DNA from: Butyrivibrio sp.
Lineage (GTDB): Bacteria > Bacillota > Clostridia > Lachnospirales > Lachnospiraceae
Assembly (NCBI RefSeq): GCF_015056685.1
Contig: NZ_SVFW01000002.1
Coordinates: forward strand, 1 to 64,000
DNA length: 64,000 nt
Reading direction: 5' to 3'
Shown: positions 26,215 to 34,031 of the stretch, one piece after another
Layout: each line of letters begins with the position of its first letter
How positions within the stretch are numbered: position 1 is the first letter of the stretch
Program-made: the position numbers and the translations under genes
The notes under the pieces: generated by a model
Databases searched by the model: none
The model's input: the letters and a program-made list of their open reading frames with translations, nothing else
What the model was told of the DNA's origin: nothing

Positions 26215-27624
26215 ATGATTTCGCTGATTATTTCGTTTGTTGTGTTAATATTTGGTTACCTCATCTATGGAAGGATAATTGAAAGAGCATTCGACCCGGA
26301 TGAGCGTAATACACCTGCCTACACGAAACATGATGGTGTGGACTTTATTCCAATGCCGGCCTGGAAAGCTTTTTTGGTGCAGCTGCTTAATATAGCGGGA
26401 ACCGGACCGATCTTTGGCGCTATCATGGGAGCGTGCTTTGGACCGGTTGTTTTCCTCTGGATTGTTTTTGGAGCAATACTGGCAGGTGGCGTTCATGATT
26501 ATATGACCGGAATGATCTCTGAGAGGCATGACGGAGCATCCATTGCTGAACTTAGCGGGATATACCTGGGACAATTGGCAAAATGGGCTGTCAGGGTGTT
26601 TTCAATTGTATTGTTGATTTTTATAGGAACAATCTTTATTACGTCTCCTGCGGCACTTCTTGCCAGGCTGACCCCGGCGATATTCGGAAACCGGTTCTGG
26701 ACTATAATTATACTTATCTACTATGTGCTCGCGACGTTGCTTCCCATCGATAAGATCATTGGAAAACTCTATCCTGTGTTTGGTGCAGCACTTATAACAA
26801 TGGCACTGGGAATTCTGGTGGGTATTATCTCAGGAGGCTACAGAATTCCCGAAATATCTTTTACCAATTTACATCCGGAAGGGCTTCCGATATGGCCATT
26901 TATGTTTGTTACTGTTGCCTGCGGCGCTATTTCGGGTTTTCATGCGACTCAGTCACCGATGGTGGCAAAATGCGTTACTTCTGAAAAGCTTGGAAGAAAA
27001 GTGTTTTATGGTGCTATGCTGTCGGAATCCGTGATTGCCCTTGTTTGGGCTGCAGGAGGAGTTGCTTTTTATGGGGTGACAGGAGCGCTAAATAGTGCCA
27101 TAACAGCACATGGTCAGGCAGGTACAGTATATGAAATATCAAGTGGCCTTTTGGGACAGGTAGGAGGCGTGCTGGCAATAATCGGAGTCATTGTCTGTCC
27201 TATAACATCAGGAGACACTGCGTTTCGCTCGGCCAGACTGATCCTTGCAGAAATCACAGGACTACAGCAAAAGCCCATAAAAAACAGGCTGATAATTACC
27301 ATACCTTTACTTTCTTTAGGAGCGATTATTTCACAGCTTGATTTTAACGTACTGTGGAGATACACATCCTGGAGCAATCAGACATTTGCAATGATTTCAC
27401 TCTGGGTCTGCACAGCATATCTTTTGAAGCATAAAAAAAGAAAAATAGTCAGTCTTTATACGGCATTGCCGGCAACCTTCATGTCAGCTGTGAGCGTAAC
27501 CTACATCCTTATGGCTGATGAGGGGCTTAAGCTAGGATCTGACGTAGGTTATCCTGCAGGCGTTTTGGTTTCATTATTCTTATTTGCTTATTATTGTTTT
27601 CAGCTTATAAGGCAAAAGATATAA
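26215..27624 (+). CDS. cstA: CstA-family carbon starvation membrane transporter
   Basis: 469 residues from the ATG at 26215, which has GGAGGTG at 4-5 nt; earlier ATG/TTG codons lack such a site. Around 12 membrane helices and the family's conserved segments LNIAGTGPIFGAIMG, GGVHDYMTGMIS and FHATQSPMVAKC. This is the shorter clostridial form (E. coli CstA is ~700). CstA proteins carry peptides or pyruvate by proton or other ion coupling. Its 126-bp distance from the lipoprotein nucleosidase suggests a shared transcript. Confidence 0.9.
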   Translation: MISLIISFVVLIFGYLIYGRIIERAFDPDERNTPAYTKHDGVDFIPMPAWKAFLVQLLNIAGTGPIFGAIMGACFGPVVFLWIVFGAILAGGVHDYMTGMISERHDGASIAELSGIYLGQLAKWAVRVFSIVLLIFIGTIFITSPAALLARLTPAIFGNRFWTIIILIYYVLATLLPIDKIIGKLYPVFGAALITMALGILVGIISGGYRIPEISFTNLHPEGLPIWPFMFVTVACGAISGFHATQSPMVAKCVTSEKLGRKVFYGAMLSESVIALVWAAGGVAFYGVTGALNSAITAHGQAGTVYEISSGLLGQVGGVLAIIGVIVCPITSGDTAFRSARLILAEITGLQQKPIKNRLIITIPLLSLGAIISQLDFNVLWRYTSWSNQTFAMISLWVCTAYLLKHKKRKIVSLYTALPATFMSAVSVTYILMADEGLKLGSDVGYPAGVLVSLFLFAYYCFQLIRQKI

Positions 27625-27640
27625 TGGAACGATGGTTTAA

Positions 27641-27902
27641 GGAGTATAGATTATGGCTTTGACGTACAGGAACAGGGATGTTTTCAAAACTCTATCTGAG
27701 GCGGGTATCAACTACATACGCCTTCGGGCATGGAATAATCCAGATAGGGAATGAGATAAACTATGGTATGTCTGGTGAAACCAAATTTGAAAATGTGGTT
27801 ACGCTTATAAAGTCGGGCGGTAAAGCAATCAGAGAAGTATCAGACGAATACAGAAAAGATATAAATGCAATCAAGGAAAGAAAGGTAATAAGCTTAATGT
27901 AA
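27641..27902 (+). pseudogene. Remnant of a GH53 arabinogalactan endo-1,4-galactanase
   Basis: Three reading frames each carry a piece of GH53: YGFDVQEQ, then DVFKTLSEAGINYIRLRAWNN one base out of step, then IQIGNEINYGMSGETKFENV in a further frame. In a normal enzyme roughly a hundred residues separate RLRAWNNP from QIGNE, so there is an internal deletion as well as a frameshift. The piece ends at KERKVISLM, far short of full length. It could not be an active enzyme. It abuts palindromic repeat copy 2. Confidence 0.8.
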
Positions 27903-27929
27903 AAAAAGCTGCTCCTGCAAAAGTACTAG

Positions 27930-28153
27930 TCTTTATATGTGTAGTAAACCATAAATCCATAAGTGCCCATACCTTTGGATAGAGCGATTTAGTATGAGCA
28001 ATAGAGACAGTTAAGATAAAATAAAAGCCTTGTTTTCTGTTTTGAATAATCATGAAAGAAAACAAGGCGCATTATTTTATATTTACTGTGTCTTTGCGAA
28101 TACTCCGAGATCTATCCAAAGGTATGGGCACTTATGGATTTAATGCCACTCGC
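27930..28153. repeat. Palindromic repeat element, copy 2 (about 224 bp)
   Basis: Nearly identical to 23192-23416 in the same core orientation; centre stem 28027-28038 with 28057-28068. However, its left outer end (TGTAGTAAACCAT) equals the right outer end of copy 1 in reverse, and its right outer end (ATGCCACTC) equals the left outer end of copy 1 in reverse. The ends are thus swapped relative to the core. Confidence 0.85.
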
Positions 28154-28178
28154 AAAAAAGAATATTTTTGTATAAAGT

Positions 28179-28209
28179 AAAAGAAGACTGTTGGGGACAG
28201 TCTTCTTTT
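28179..28209 (+). terminator. Rho-independent terminator
   Basis: A perfect 12-bp stem, 28179-28190 with 28198-28209, A run before and CTTTTC at the end. It would stop reading from the GH53 remnant or the repeat and insulate kdgK. Confidence 0.75.
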
Positions 28210-28315
28210 CGTGTTAGAGGTTTTTATAAAGGAAATACGTTATGGCGAACGTAAATCGGCTTATTAAGTATCAGCTCTCAACTGATGATGCTATGATACA
28301 TTAATATTGTATACT

Positions 28316-28331
28316 ATGTAAGTGCTTACAT
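28316..28331 (+). promoter_or_regulatory. LacI-family/cre-like operator 1 upstream of kdgK
   Basis: ATGTAAGTGCTTACAT, 7-bp arms around a 2-bp centre, is close to the LacI-family and CcpA (cre) operator pattern. It lies 129 bp before the kdgK start. Confidence 0.6.
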
Positions 28332-28391
28332 GATACAAAAAGTGGAAAAAAATGAACGACTCTAAACATTCAGTATTTGCAAGATTTTCAA

Positions 28392-28407
28392 GATGTAAGC
28401 ACTTTCA
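28392..28407 (+). promoter_or_regulatory. LacI-family/cre-like operator 2 upstream of kdgK
   Basis: ATGTAAGCACTTTCAT, one arm mismatch, a second site of the same type 76 bp after the first and 53 bp before kdgK. The pair suggests repression, perhaps with looping. The regulator gene is not in the window. Confidence 0.55.
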
Positions 28408-28459
28408 TTTTTGGAGTTCAGGATTTATGATTTAAAATATAGTAAGGAGGGCTTTTGAA

Positions 28460-29482
28460 ATGGGAGAAAAAAATTTTGATCTGATAACACTTGGCGAGAT
28501 AATGCTTAGATTGTCACCGCCTAATTATGAGAGAATGACAAGAGGCGATGTTTTTGATAAAAGAGCCGGTGGCTCAGAGCTTAATGTTGCGTCCGGAGTT
28601 GCTCTCTTGGGACTTCGTACCGGCGTAATTTCCAAGCTTCCCCAGAATGCGTTGGGAACATTCATTAAGAACAGAATCAGATTTGAGGGCGTTTCTGATG
28701 ACTATCTGATCTACGATGAATCTGATGATGCCAGACTTGGAATCTACTATTATGAGAACGGCGCAGCTCCACGTAAGCCTTCTATTGTATATGACAGAAA
28801 GAATTCTTCTATGACAAAGATCTCTTTAGAAGAGATCCCTGAGGATGTTTATACATCAACAAGAATGTTCCACACAAGTGGAATCACACTTGCACTTAAT
28901 AAGAATACATGCGAGGTCACAACAGAACTTATTAAGAGATTTAAAAAGGGCGGAGCCTTGGTTTCTTTTGACTGCAATTACAGAGCTAATCTCTGGAGTG
29001 AAGAAGAGGCAAGAGCAGCCATTAAGCACATATTGCCATATGTAGATATTCTCTTTGTTTCTGAGGAGACATCACGCCGCATGATGCAGAAAGAGGGCGA
29101 TCTTGCAGACATCATGAAGAGCTACACAACAGAATATCCTGTTAAGGTAGTATGCACAACTCAGAGGGAAGTAATAAGCCCAAGGAAGCATAACTTTACT
29201 TCCACAATATATGACGCAACTAAGGATAAGTTCTACACAGAGCAGCCTTATAAGGACATCGATGTTATCGACAGAATTGGTTCAGGTGATGCCTATGTTT
29301 CAGGTGTTCTCTATGGACTTCTTAAGTATGATGATGTAGAAAAAGCCCTTGAATACGGTAATGCTACATCTAGTGTAAAGAACACAATTCCAGGAGACCT
29401 TCCTGCAAGTGACCTTAGAGAAATTGATAGTATTATTAAGAATCATAAAGCAGTAGGGCCTACCAGCGAGCTTAACAGATAA
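28460..29482 (+). CDS. kdgK: PfkB-family sugar kinase, probable 2-keto-3-deoxygluconate kinase
   Basis: 340 residues. PfkB signatures: LITLGEIMLRLSPP at the start, KRAGGSELNVASGVALLG, and DRIGSGDAYVSGVL with the catalytic Asp near 277. The layout (MLRLSPPNYERM, early GGSELN) is that of KDG kinases, which phosphorylate the 2-keto-3-deoxygluconate made from pectin and uronates. This fits the pectinesterase gene 1.8 kb downstream. AAGGAGG lies ~11 nt before the ATG. Two operator-like sites upstream. Confidence 0.85.
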   Translation: MGEKNFDLITLGEIMLRLSPPNYERMTRGDVFDKRAGGSELNVASGVALLGLRTGVISKLPQNALGTFIKNRIRFEGVSDDYLIYDESDDARLGIYYYENGAAPRKPSIVYDRKNSSMTKISLEEIPEDVYTSTRMFHTSGITLALNKNTCEVTTELIKRFKKGGALVSFDCNYRANLWSEEEARAAIKHILPYVDILFVSEETSRRMMQKEGDLADIMKSYTTEYPVKVVCTTQREVISPRKHNFTSTIYDATKDKFYTEQPYKDIDVIDRIGSGDAYVSGVLYGLLKYDDVEKALEYGNATSSVKNTIPGDLPASDLREIDSIIKNHKAVGPTSELNR

Positions 29483-29483
29483 C

Positions 29484-29512
29484 TTGACAATAAAGTTAAA
29501 TGTTAATAAAAT
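29484..29512 (+). promoter_or_regulatory. Promoter of the T-box-proS transcript
   Basis: TTGACA at 29484-29489, 17-bp spacer, TAAAAT at 29507-29512. It starts right after the kdgK stop and 20 bp before the T-box leader. Confidence 0.75.
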
Positions 29513-29532
29513 CATTTTTAAACATATTTATA

Positions 29533-29782
29533 GACGTTGAAGAGGAATAGTAATTTAGCAAAGCGTTTCAGAGAGAGAGCGGATGGTGCGAGCTCTTACG
29601 ATAGCTAAGTGAACCTGCCTTGGAGTCCTGTGTGAAAACATTTTTGCGATGATGCGTAAACACAGCGTTTCCCGCGTTAAGGGTGTCAATGAAGTGAAAT
29701 CTGCTTTTGAATGCAGATTTAAATAGGGTGGTACCGCCGACTAGCCTTCGGTCCCTGTTTATAGGGATGCGAAGGCTTTTTT
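29533..29782 (+). ncRNA. T-box riboswitch controlling proS
   Basis: The conserved T-box sequence AGGGTGGTACCGC is at 29726-29738. Before it is a stem I region with the GA-rich internal loop (AGAGAGAGCGGATGG) and a central GAA...CCT segment that may hold a proline codon as specifier. After it comes a terminator, stem GCCTTCG/CGAAGGC with a T run ending at 29782. Uncharged tRNA-Pro would pair with the leader and favour the antiterminator, raising proS expression. Confidence 0.93.
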
Positions 29783-29828
29783 ACATTAATTTTCGTATCC
29801 ACTTCATAGATTAAAAGGAGAAAGAAAA

Positions 29829-31262
29829 ATGGCAGACAACAAGAAACTTGTAGCTGAAATCACATCTATGGATGAGGATTTCACACAATGGTACACAGAC
29901 GTATGTATCAAGGCTGACCTGGTTAGCTACTCTAACATTAAGGGATGTATGGTAATTAAGCCTGCAGGATACGCAATCTGGGAGCTTATTCAGAAGCACC
30001 TTGATGCAAGATTTAAGGAGACAGGAGTTCAGAATGCATACCTTCCAATGTTCATTCCTGAGTCACTTCTTCAGAAGGAGAAAGATCACGTTGAAGGATT
30101 CGCTCCTGAAGTAGCATGGGTTACACATGGCGGACTTGAGCCACTTGCAGAGAGATACTGTGTAAGACCTACATCAGAAACTCTTTTCTGTGACTATTAC
30201 AAGGGAGAGATTCATTCATATAAAGACCTTCCACAGGTATTAAACCAGTGGTGCAGCGTTGTTCGTTGGGAAAAAGAGACAAGACCTTTCCTTAGAAGCA
30301 GAGAGTTCCTCTGGCAGGAAGGACACACAGCTCACGCAACATTCGAAGAGGCTGAAGAGCGCACACAGCAGATGCTTAACGTATATGCTGATTTCCTTGA
30401 GAACGATATGGCTATTCCTGTTATCAAGGGACAGAAGACTGACAAAGAGAAGTTCGCAGGAGCTGAGGCTACATATACAGTAGAAGCTCTTATGCATGAC
30501 GGAAGAGCACTTCAGAGTGCTACAAGCCATAACTTCGGTGATGGATTTGCCAAGGCATTTGGAATCCAGTACGCAGGAAAAGATAACAAGCTTCATTATG
30601 TAAACCAGACATCATGGGGACTTACAACACGTACAATCGGAGCTATGATCATGGTTCATGGAGACAACTCAGGACTTGTAGTACCTCCTAAGATCGCTCC
30701 AATCCAGGTTGTTGTTATTCCTATCCAGCAGAAGAAGGAAGGCGTTTTAGATGCAGCTTACGATATTGCAAAGAGCCTTTCAGCATTCAGAGTAAAGACA
30801 GACGATACAGACAGAACACCTGGTTACAAGTTCTCAGAGCAGGAGATGAGAGGTATCCCGGTTCGTATCGAGATCGGACCAAAGGACCTTGAAGCAGGAA
30901 AGTGCGTACTTGTTCGTCGTGACACAAGAGAAAAGATCGAATGTGCTATAAGCGATGTACCTGCAAAGGTAGGCGAGCTCCTTGACCAGATCCAGAAGGA
31001 TATGTTCGACAGAGCTAAAAAGCACCTTGAGGCACACACATTTGCAGCACACAACAAAGAAGAGTTTGAGGAAGCCTTCAAAGAGACAAAGGGCTTTGTA
31101 AAAGCTATGTGGTGTGGGTGCCGCGAGTGTGAAGACAAGATCAAAGAAGATTATAACGTAACCAGCCGTTGTATCCCATTTGAGCAGGAAAAACTTTCAG
31201 AAACCTGCGTGGTTTGTGGAAAACCTGCTACAAAGATGGTTTATTGGGGAAGAGCATATTAA
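29829..31262 (+). CDS. proS: Prolyl-tRNA synthetase (archaeal/eukaryotic-like short type)
   Basis: 477 residues, the length of the type 3 enzyme that lacks the editing insertion of E. coli-type ProRS. Class II motifs are visible: motif 2 around VVRWEKETRPFLRSREFLWQ (in part) and motif 3 at SWGLTTRTIGAMIM. The C-terminal zinc domain has CGCRECEDK and CVVCGKPA and ends in a Tyr, as usual. It attaches proline to tRNA-Pro. Good ribosome site (AAGGAG). Preceded by its T-box; followed at 14 bp by the pectinesterase gene. Confidence 0.96.
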   Translation: MADNKKLVAEITSMDEDFTQWYTDVCIKADLVSYSNIKGCMVIKPAGYAIWELIQKHLDARFKETGVQNAYLPMFIPESLLQKEKDHVEGFAPEVAWVTHGGLEPLAERYCVRPTSETLFCDYYKGEIHSYKDLPQVLNQWCSVVRWEKETRPFLRSREFLWQEGHTAHATFEEAEERTQQMLNVYADFLENDMAIPVIKGQKTDKEKFAGAEATYTVEALMHDGRALQSATSHNFGDGFAKAFGIQYAGKDNKLHYVNQTSWGLTTRTIGAMIMVHGDNSGLVVPPKIAPIQVVVIPIQQKKEGVLDAAYDIAKSLSAFRVKTDDTDRTPGYKFSEQEMRGIPVRIEIGPKDLEAGKCVLVRRDTREKIECAISDVPAKVGELLDQIQKDMFDRAKKHLEAHTFAAHNKEEFEEAFKETKGFVKAMWCGCRECEDKIKEDYNVTSRCIPFEQEKLSETCVVCGKPATKMVYWGRAY

Positions 31263-31276
31263 TCCGGGGAAAAACA

Positions 31277-32281
31277 ATGCTTGAGATTAACGTAAAAAAA
31301 CAGGGTGGAGATTATTCCACGATTACAGAGGCTATACAGGCAGCAACATATGAAGAGAAGAATGTAATACACATTGGAGAGGGAACATTCAGGGAAAAGA
31401 TTTTCTGCGAAAAGTCAGACATAACTTTCATCGGAGAAGGCATTGATAAGACAATCATTGAGTTTGATGATGGTGCCTTTGAAGAGATGGAAGATGGATC
31501 CAAGCGTGGTACATTCCGTACAGCAACAGCCTTTTTTGGAGGCAAAAGAGTTGTTGTAAAGAATATGACCATCAAAAATACAGTAGGTGGCGGCTTTGAA
31601 CATGGTCAGGCGCTTGCTGTTTATGCCGATGCAGATGAGTGTTATTTTGAAAATGTGAAGATGACTGGTTGCCAGGATACACTGTTCTGTGCGCCGCTTC
31701 CACTTACTGAGAGACAAAAAAATGGCTTTATGGGACCAAGAGTTTTAAATCCCAGAAAAAAGACAAAACAGTATTACAAAAACTGTGAGATCTACGGTGA
31801 TGTGGACTTTATCTTTGGTGGAGCGGATGCAGTATTTGATGACTGCTTCATTCAGTGCAATAACAGAAAGCTTCAGCCTCATGGTGAAGACAATGGCGAA
31901 AGATTCATAAATGGTTATATCACAGCTGCCTGTGGAAGTAAGGATGATCTTGGCTTTGTATTCAGGAACTGCACTGTAAAAGGTGAAGATGGCTGCGAAG
32001 AAGCTTCGGTATTTCTTGGAAGACCCTGGAGAGATGAGGCGAAGACAGTATTTCTTGACTGCAAGATGGATAAGACAGTTGCTCCTGAGCGTTTTTCAGG
32101 CTGGGGTGGCATCACTAAAGATGAGCCGACAGTAACTTATGGAGAGTACAATTCCAGAGAAATTGCTGATGACAGCGAGATCTCTTTATCCCAGAAAAAT
32201 AGCTGGATAAAGGACATAGACAGTGAAAAATACAAAGACCTTATGAATAAGGCAGACCAGATAGTAAAGCTGTTTAAATAA
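31277..32281 (+). CDS. Pectinesterase (carbohydrate esterase family 8), cytoplasmic form
   Basis: 334 residues from the ATG at 31277 (GGGG, spacing 8). Beta-helix enzyme with the CE8 motifs: GQALAVYADAD, CQDTLFC with the first catalytic Asp, GDVDFIFGGADAVF with the nucleophile Asp, and LGRPWRDEAKTV with the substrate Arg. No signal peptide, so it should remove methyl esters from pectin fragments after uptake. It is only 14 bp after proS with no terminator between, so some of its mRNA must come from the T-box controlled promoter, an odd pairing. Confidence 0.92.
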   Translation: MLEINVKKQGGDYSTITEAIQAATYEEKNVIHIGEGTFREKIFCEKSDITFIGEGIDKTIIEFDDGAFEEMEDGSKRGTFRTATAFFGGKRVVVKNMTIKNTVGGGFEHGQALAVYADADECYFENVKMTGCQDTLFCAPLPLTERQKNGFMGPRVLNPRKKTKQYYKNCEIYGDVDFIFGGADAVFDDCFIQCNNRKLQPHGEDNGERFINGYITAACGSKDDLGFVFRNCTVKGEDGCEEASVFLGRPWRDEAKTVFLDCKMDKTVAPERFSGWGGITKDEPTVTYGEYNSREIADDSEISLSQKNSWIKDIDSEKYKDLMNKADQIVKLFK

Positions 32282-32306
32282 AGCTTTAAGTAATAAACAA
32301 AAAATG

Positions 32307-32343
32307 AGCATACAGGATTAGCGTTTTGCTGATCTTGTATGCT
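32307..32343. terminator. Bidirectional terminator
   Basis: A 16-bp stem (32307-32322 with 32328-32343, two G-U pairs) with A run left and TATTTTTA right, between the convergent pectinesterase and GGDEF genes. Confidence 0.85.
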
Positions 32344-32348
32344 TATTT

Positions 32349-34031
32349 TTATCTTTTCATCATATGAGAATAATACTTTCTTTTATAATCGTACATTTTC
32401 TTGTCGGCCAGCATGAATGCCGCGTGGGCTTCATTTTCTGAAGTCTCTGAACGGAAGGCATAGCCATAGGAGACGCTGTGGTTGATCTCAGGATCGCTTT
32501 CATCGAGATCTAACAGTTTCTTATCAAGCTGCTGAAGAAGTGAATCTATGGTTGCCTTATCTGTAGTACTTGTAATAACAAGAAATTCATCGCCGCCAAT
32601 CCTGTAGCAGGTTCCTATAGAATTAAATGTTGTATAAAGAGCATTGGCAAAAGACCTTAAGAGCCTGTCTCCTGCGGGGTGTCCGGCGTTGTCATTTACC
32701 TCTTTAAGTCCATTTAGATCAAGACTTATCAAACAGAAATCATCTGTAGTCTTGTCCAGTTCAGCCATTTTCTCATCACTTTTTACTCTGTTAAAGAGGC
32801 CTGTGAGGGTGTCCTCAAAAGCAATCTGAGAAAGAGAAGCATATTCTTTTCTCTGAGCAAAAGAATGAGTCATGAAAATAAAGTAGTTGAGGAGCTGAGT
32901 AATCACAAAAAATATGGCGCCTGTAGGAATCGATATAGTGGCTAAAAAGCTCTGTCTGTAATCAACAAGTTTCATGGAAAGGGCGATTCCAACATACAAA
33001 ACAAGGCACATACTAAGGACGAATAAGCCCAGCATTATAATGTTTACAGAGGCATTTCTTTTGCGACTGCGGATGTCCGTCCAAACATAATAAAGAAAGA
33101 TCAGTATTCCTGCAAAGGACAGCAGATAATAGGGATAAATAAAATGATTTATATGTACTAAGCCCAGTATGTGCAGAATAATAAACAGCACAGAAAAGCC
33201 AAGGGTTGAAAAGCCCATTATCCTGAGTATGGTGTTGTCCTGCCTTTTGTGCAGTTCATTAAGCAAAAGATAAATGCAAGGTATTATGAGATAAATGGAA
33301 CCGTAGGAAATAAGCGTTGCTGCGGATTTATTTATCATAAAACCGGACACATCAAAGGCTGTAATTATCCAAAATCCCAGTAATACACTGATGATAGAGC
33401 TGATGATCTGTACCCTTACACCTGAAGTCCTAAGGTAAAATGTAAGAGAAATAACTAAAAATACCTGTCCAAAAAGAATCAGGAAAACACCGGTGAACAG
33501 AGGAAATAAAGCGCCATAGATAAGTCGTCTGGCCAGGTCGTCAAAGCTTCCTATAGCAGGACTTACCATATCAACTCGTGTGCTGTTTTCTGTAACGTAG
33601 AGTTTAATACTTAGTTTTTTTCCAACATAGTCTTCTCCGAGGGGAACCATATTGTAACCTGTACCCACGAATCTGTTGGAGTCCAGAGCATCAAGGTCTG
33701 AGGCTTCGATCAGCTGGTCGTTGAGAAATACTTCATAGGCGCAAAACTGCGTTTTGAAGAACAGGTAAGGAAAATCACATTCAAGATCCTGAAGAGGCTT
33801 GTTCATGTTAAGAGTTATTATGTCGCCTCTTGAAAAGGTGTAGCCAACCTGCTCGCTAAGTCGTTCAAGGTTAGTATTTATGTAGCGCTGACCTCGGTAC
33901 ATTACAACCCACCCGTTTTCAAGCGTTTCCATTTTGGATTGTGGAGTGATCTTGAAAAACTGGAGAGAGAAAACTGTTATTAGCACTAATATTGCGATTG
34001 CAAGTCCCAAGAAGGATAGAAGTTTACGCAT
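32349..34031 (-). CDS. 7TM membrane-bound diguanylate cyclase (second of a pair)
   Basis: 560 residues. A signal-anchor helix (~5-25), an extracellular beta-rich domain to ~180 that resembles the 7TMR-DISM sensor folds, seven helices (~185-385), then GGDEF (~405-560) with FEDTLTGLFNRVKSD and YRIGGDEFLVI near residue 478. It should make cyclic di-GMP on an outside signal. The RxxD inhibition site is absent. AGGAGG precedes the ATG; the gene overlaps the upstream paralogue by 8 bp, so they are translated together. Confidence 0.88.
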   Translation of the reverse strand: MRKLLSFLGLAIAILVLITVFSLQFFKITPQSKMETLENGWVVMYRGQRYINTNLERLSEQVGYTFSRGDIITLNMNKPLQDLECDFPYLFFKTQFCAYEVFLNDQLIEASDLDALDSNRFVGTGYNMVPLGEDYVGKKLSIKLYVTENSTRVDMVSPAIGSFDDLARRLIYGALFPLFTGVFLILFGQVFLVISLTFYLRTSGVRVQIISSIISVLLGFWIITAFDVSGFMINKSAATLISYGSIYLIIPCIYLLLNELHKRQDNTILRIMGFSTLGFSVLFIILHILGLVHINHFIYPYYLLSFAGILIFLYYVWTDIRSRKRNASVNIIMLGLFVLSMCLVLYVGIALSMKLVDYRQSFLATISIPTGAIFFVITQLLNYFIFMTHSFAQRKEYASLSQIAFEDTLTGLFNRVKSDEKMAELDKTTDDFCLISLDLNGLKEVNDNAGHPAGDRLLRSFANALYTTFNSIGTCYRIGGDEFLVITSTTDKATIDSLLQQLDKKLLDLDESDPEINHSVSYGYAFRSETSENEAHAAFMLADKKMYDYKRKYYSHMMKR

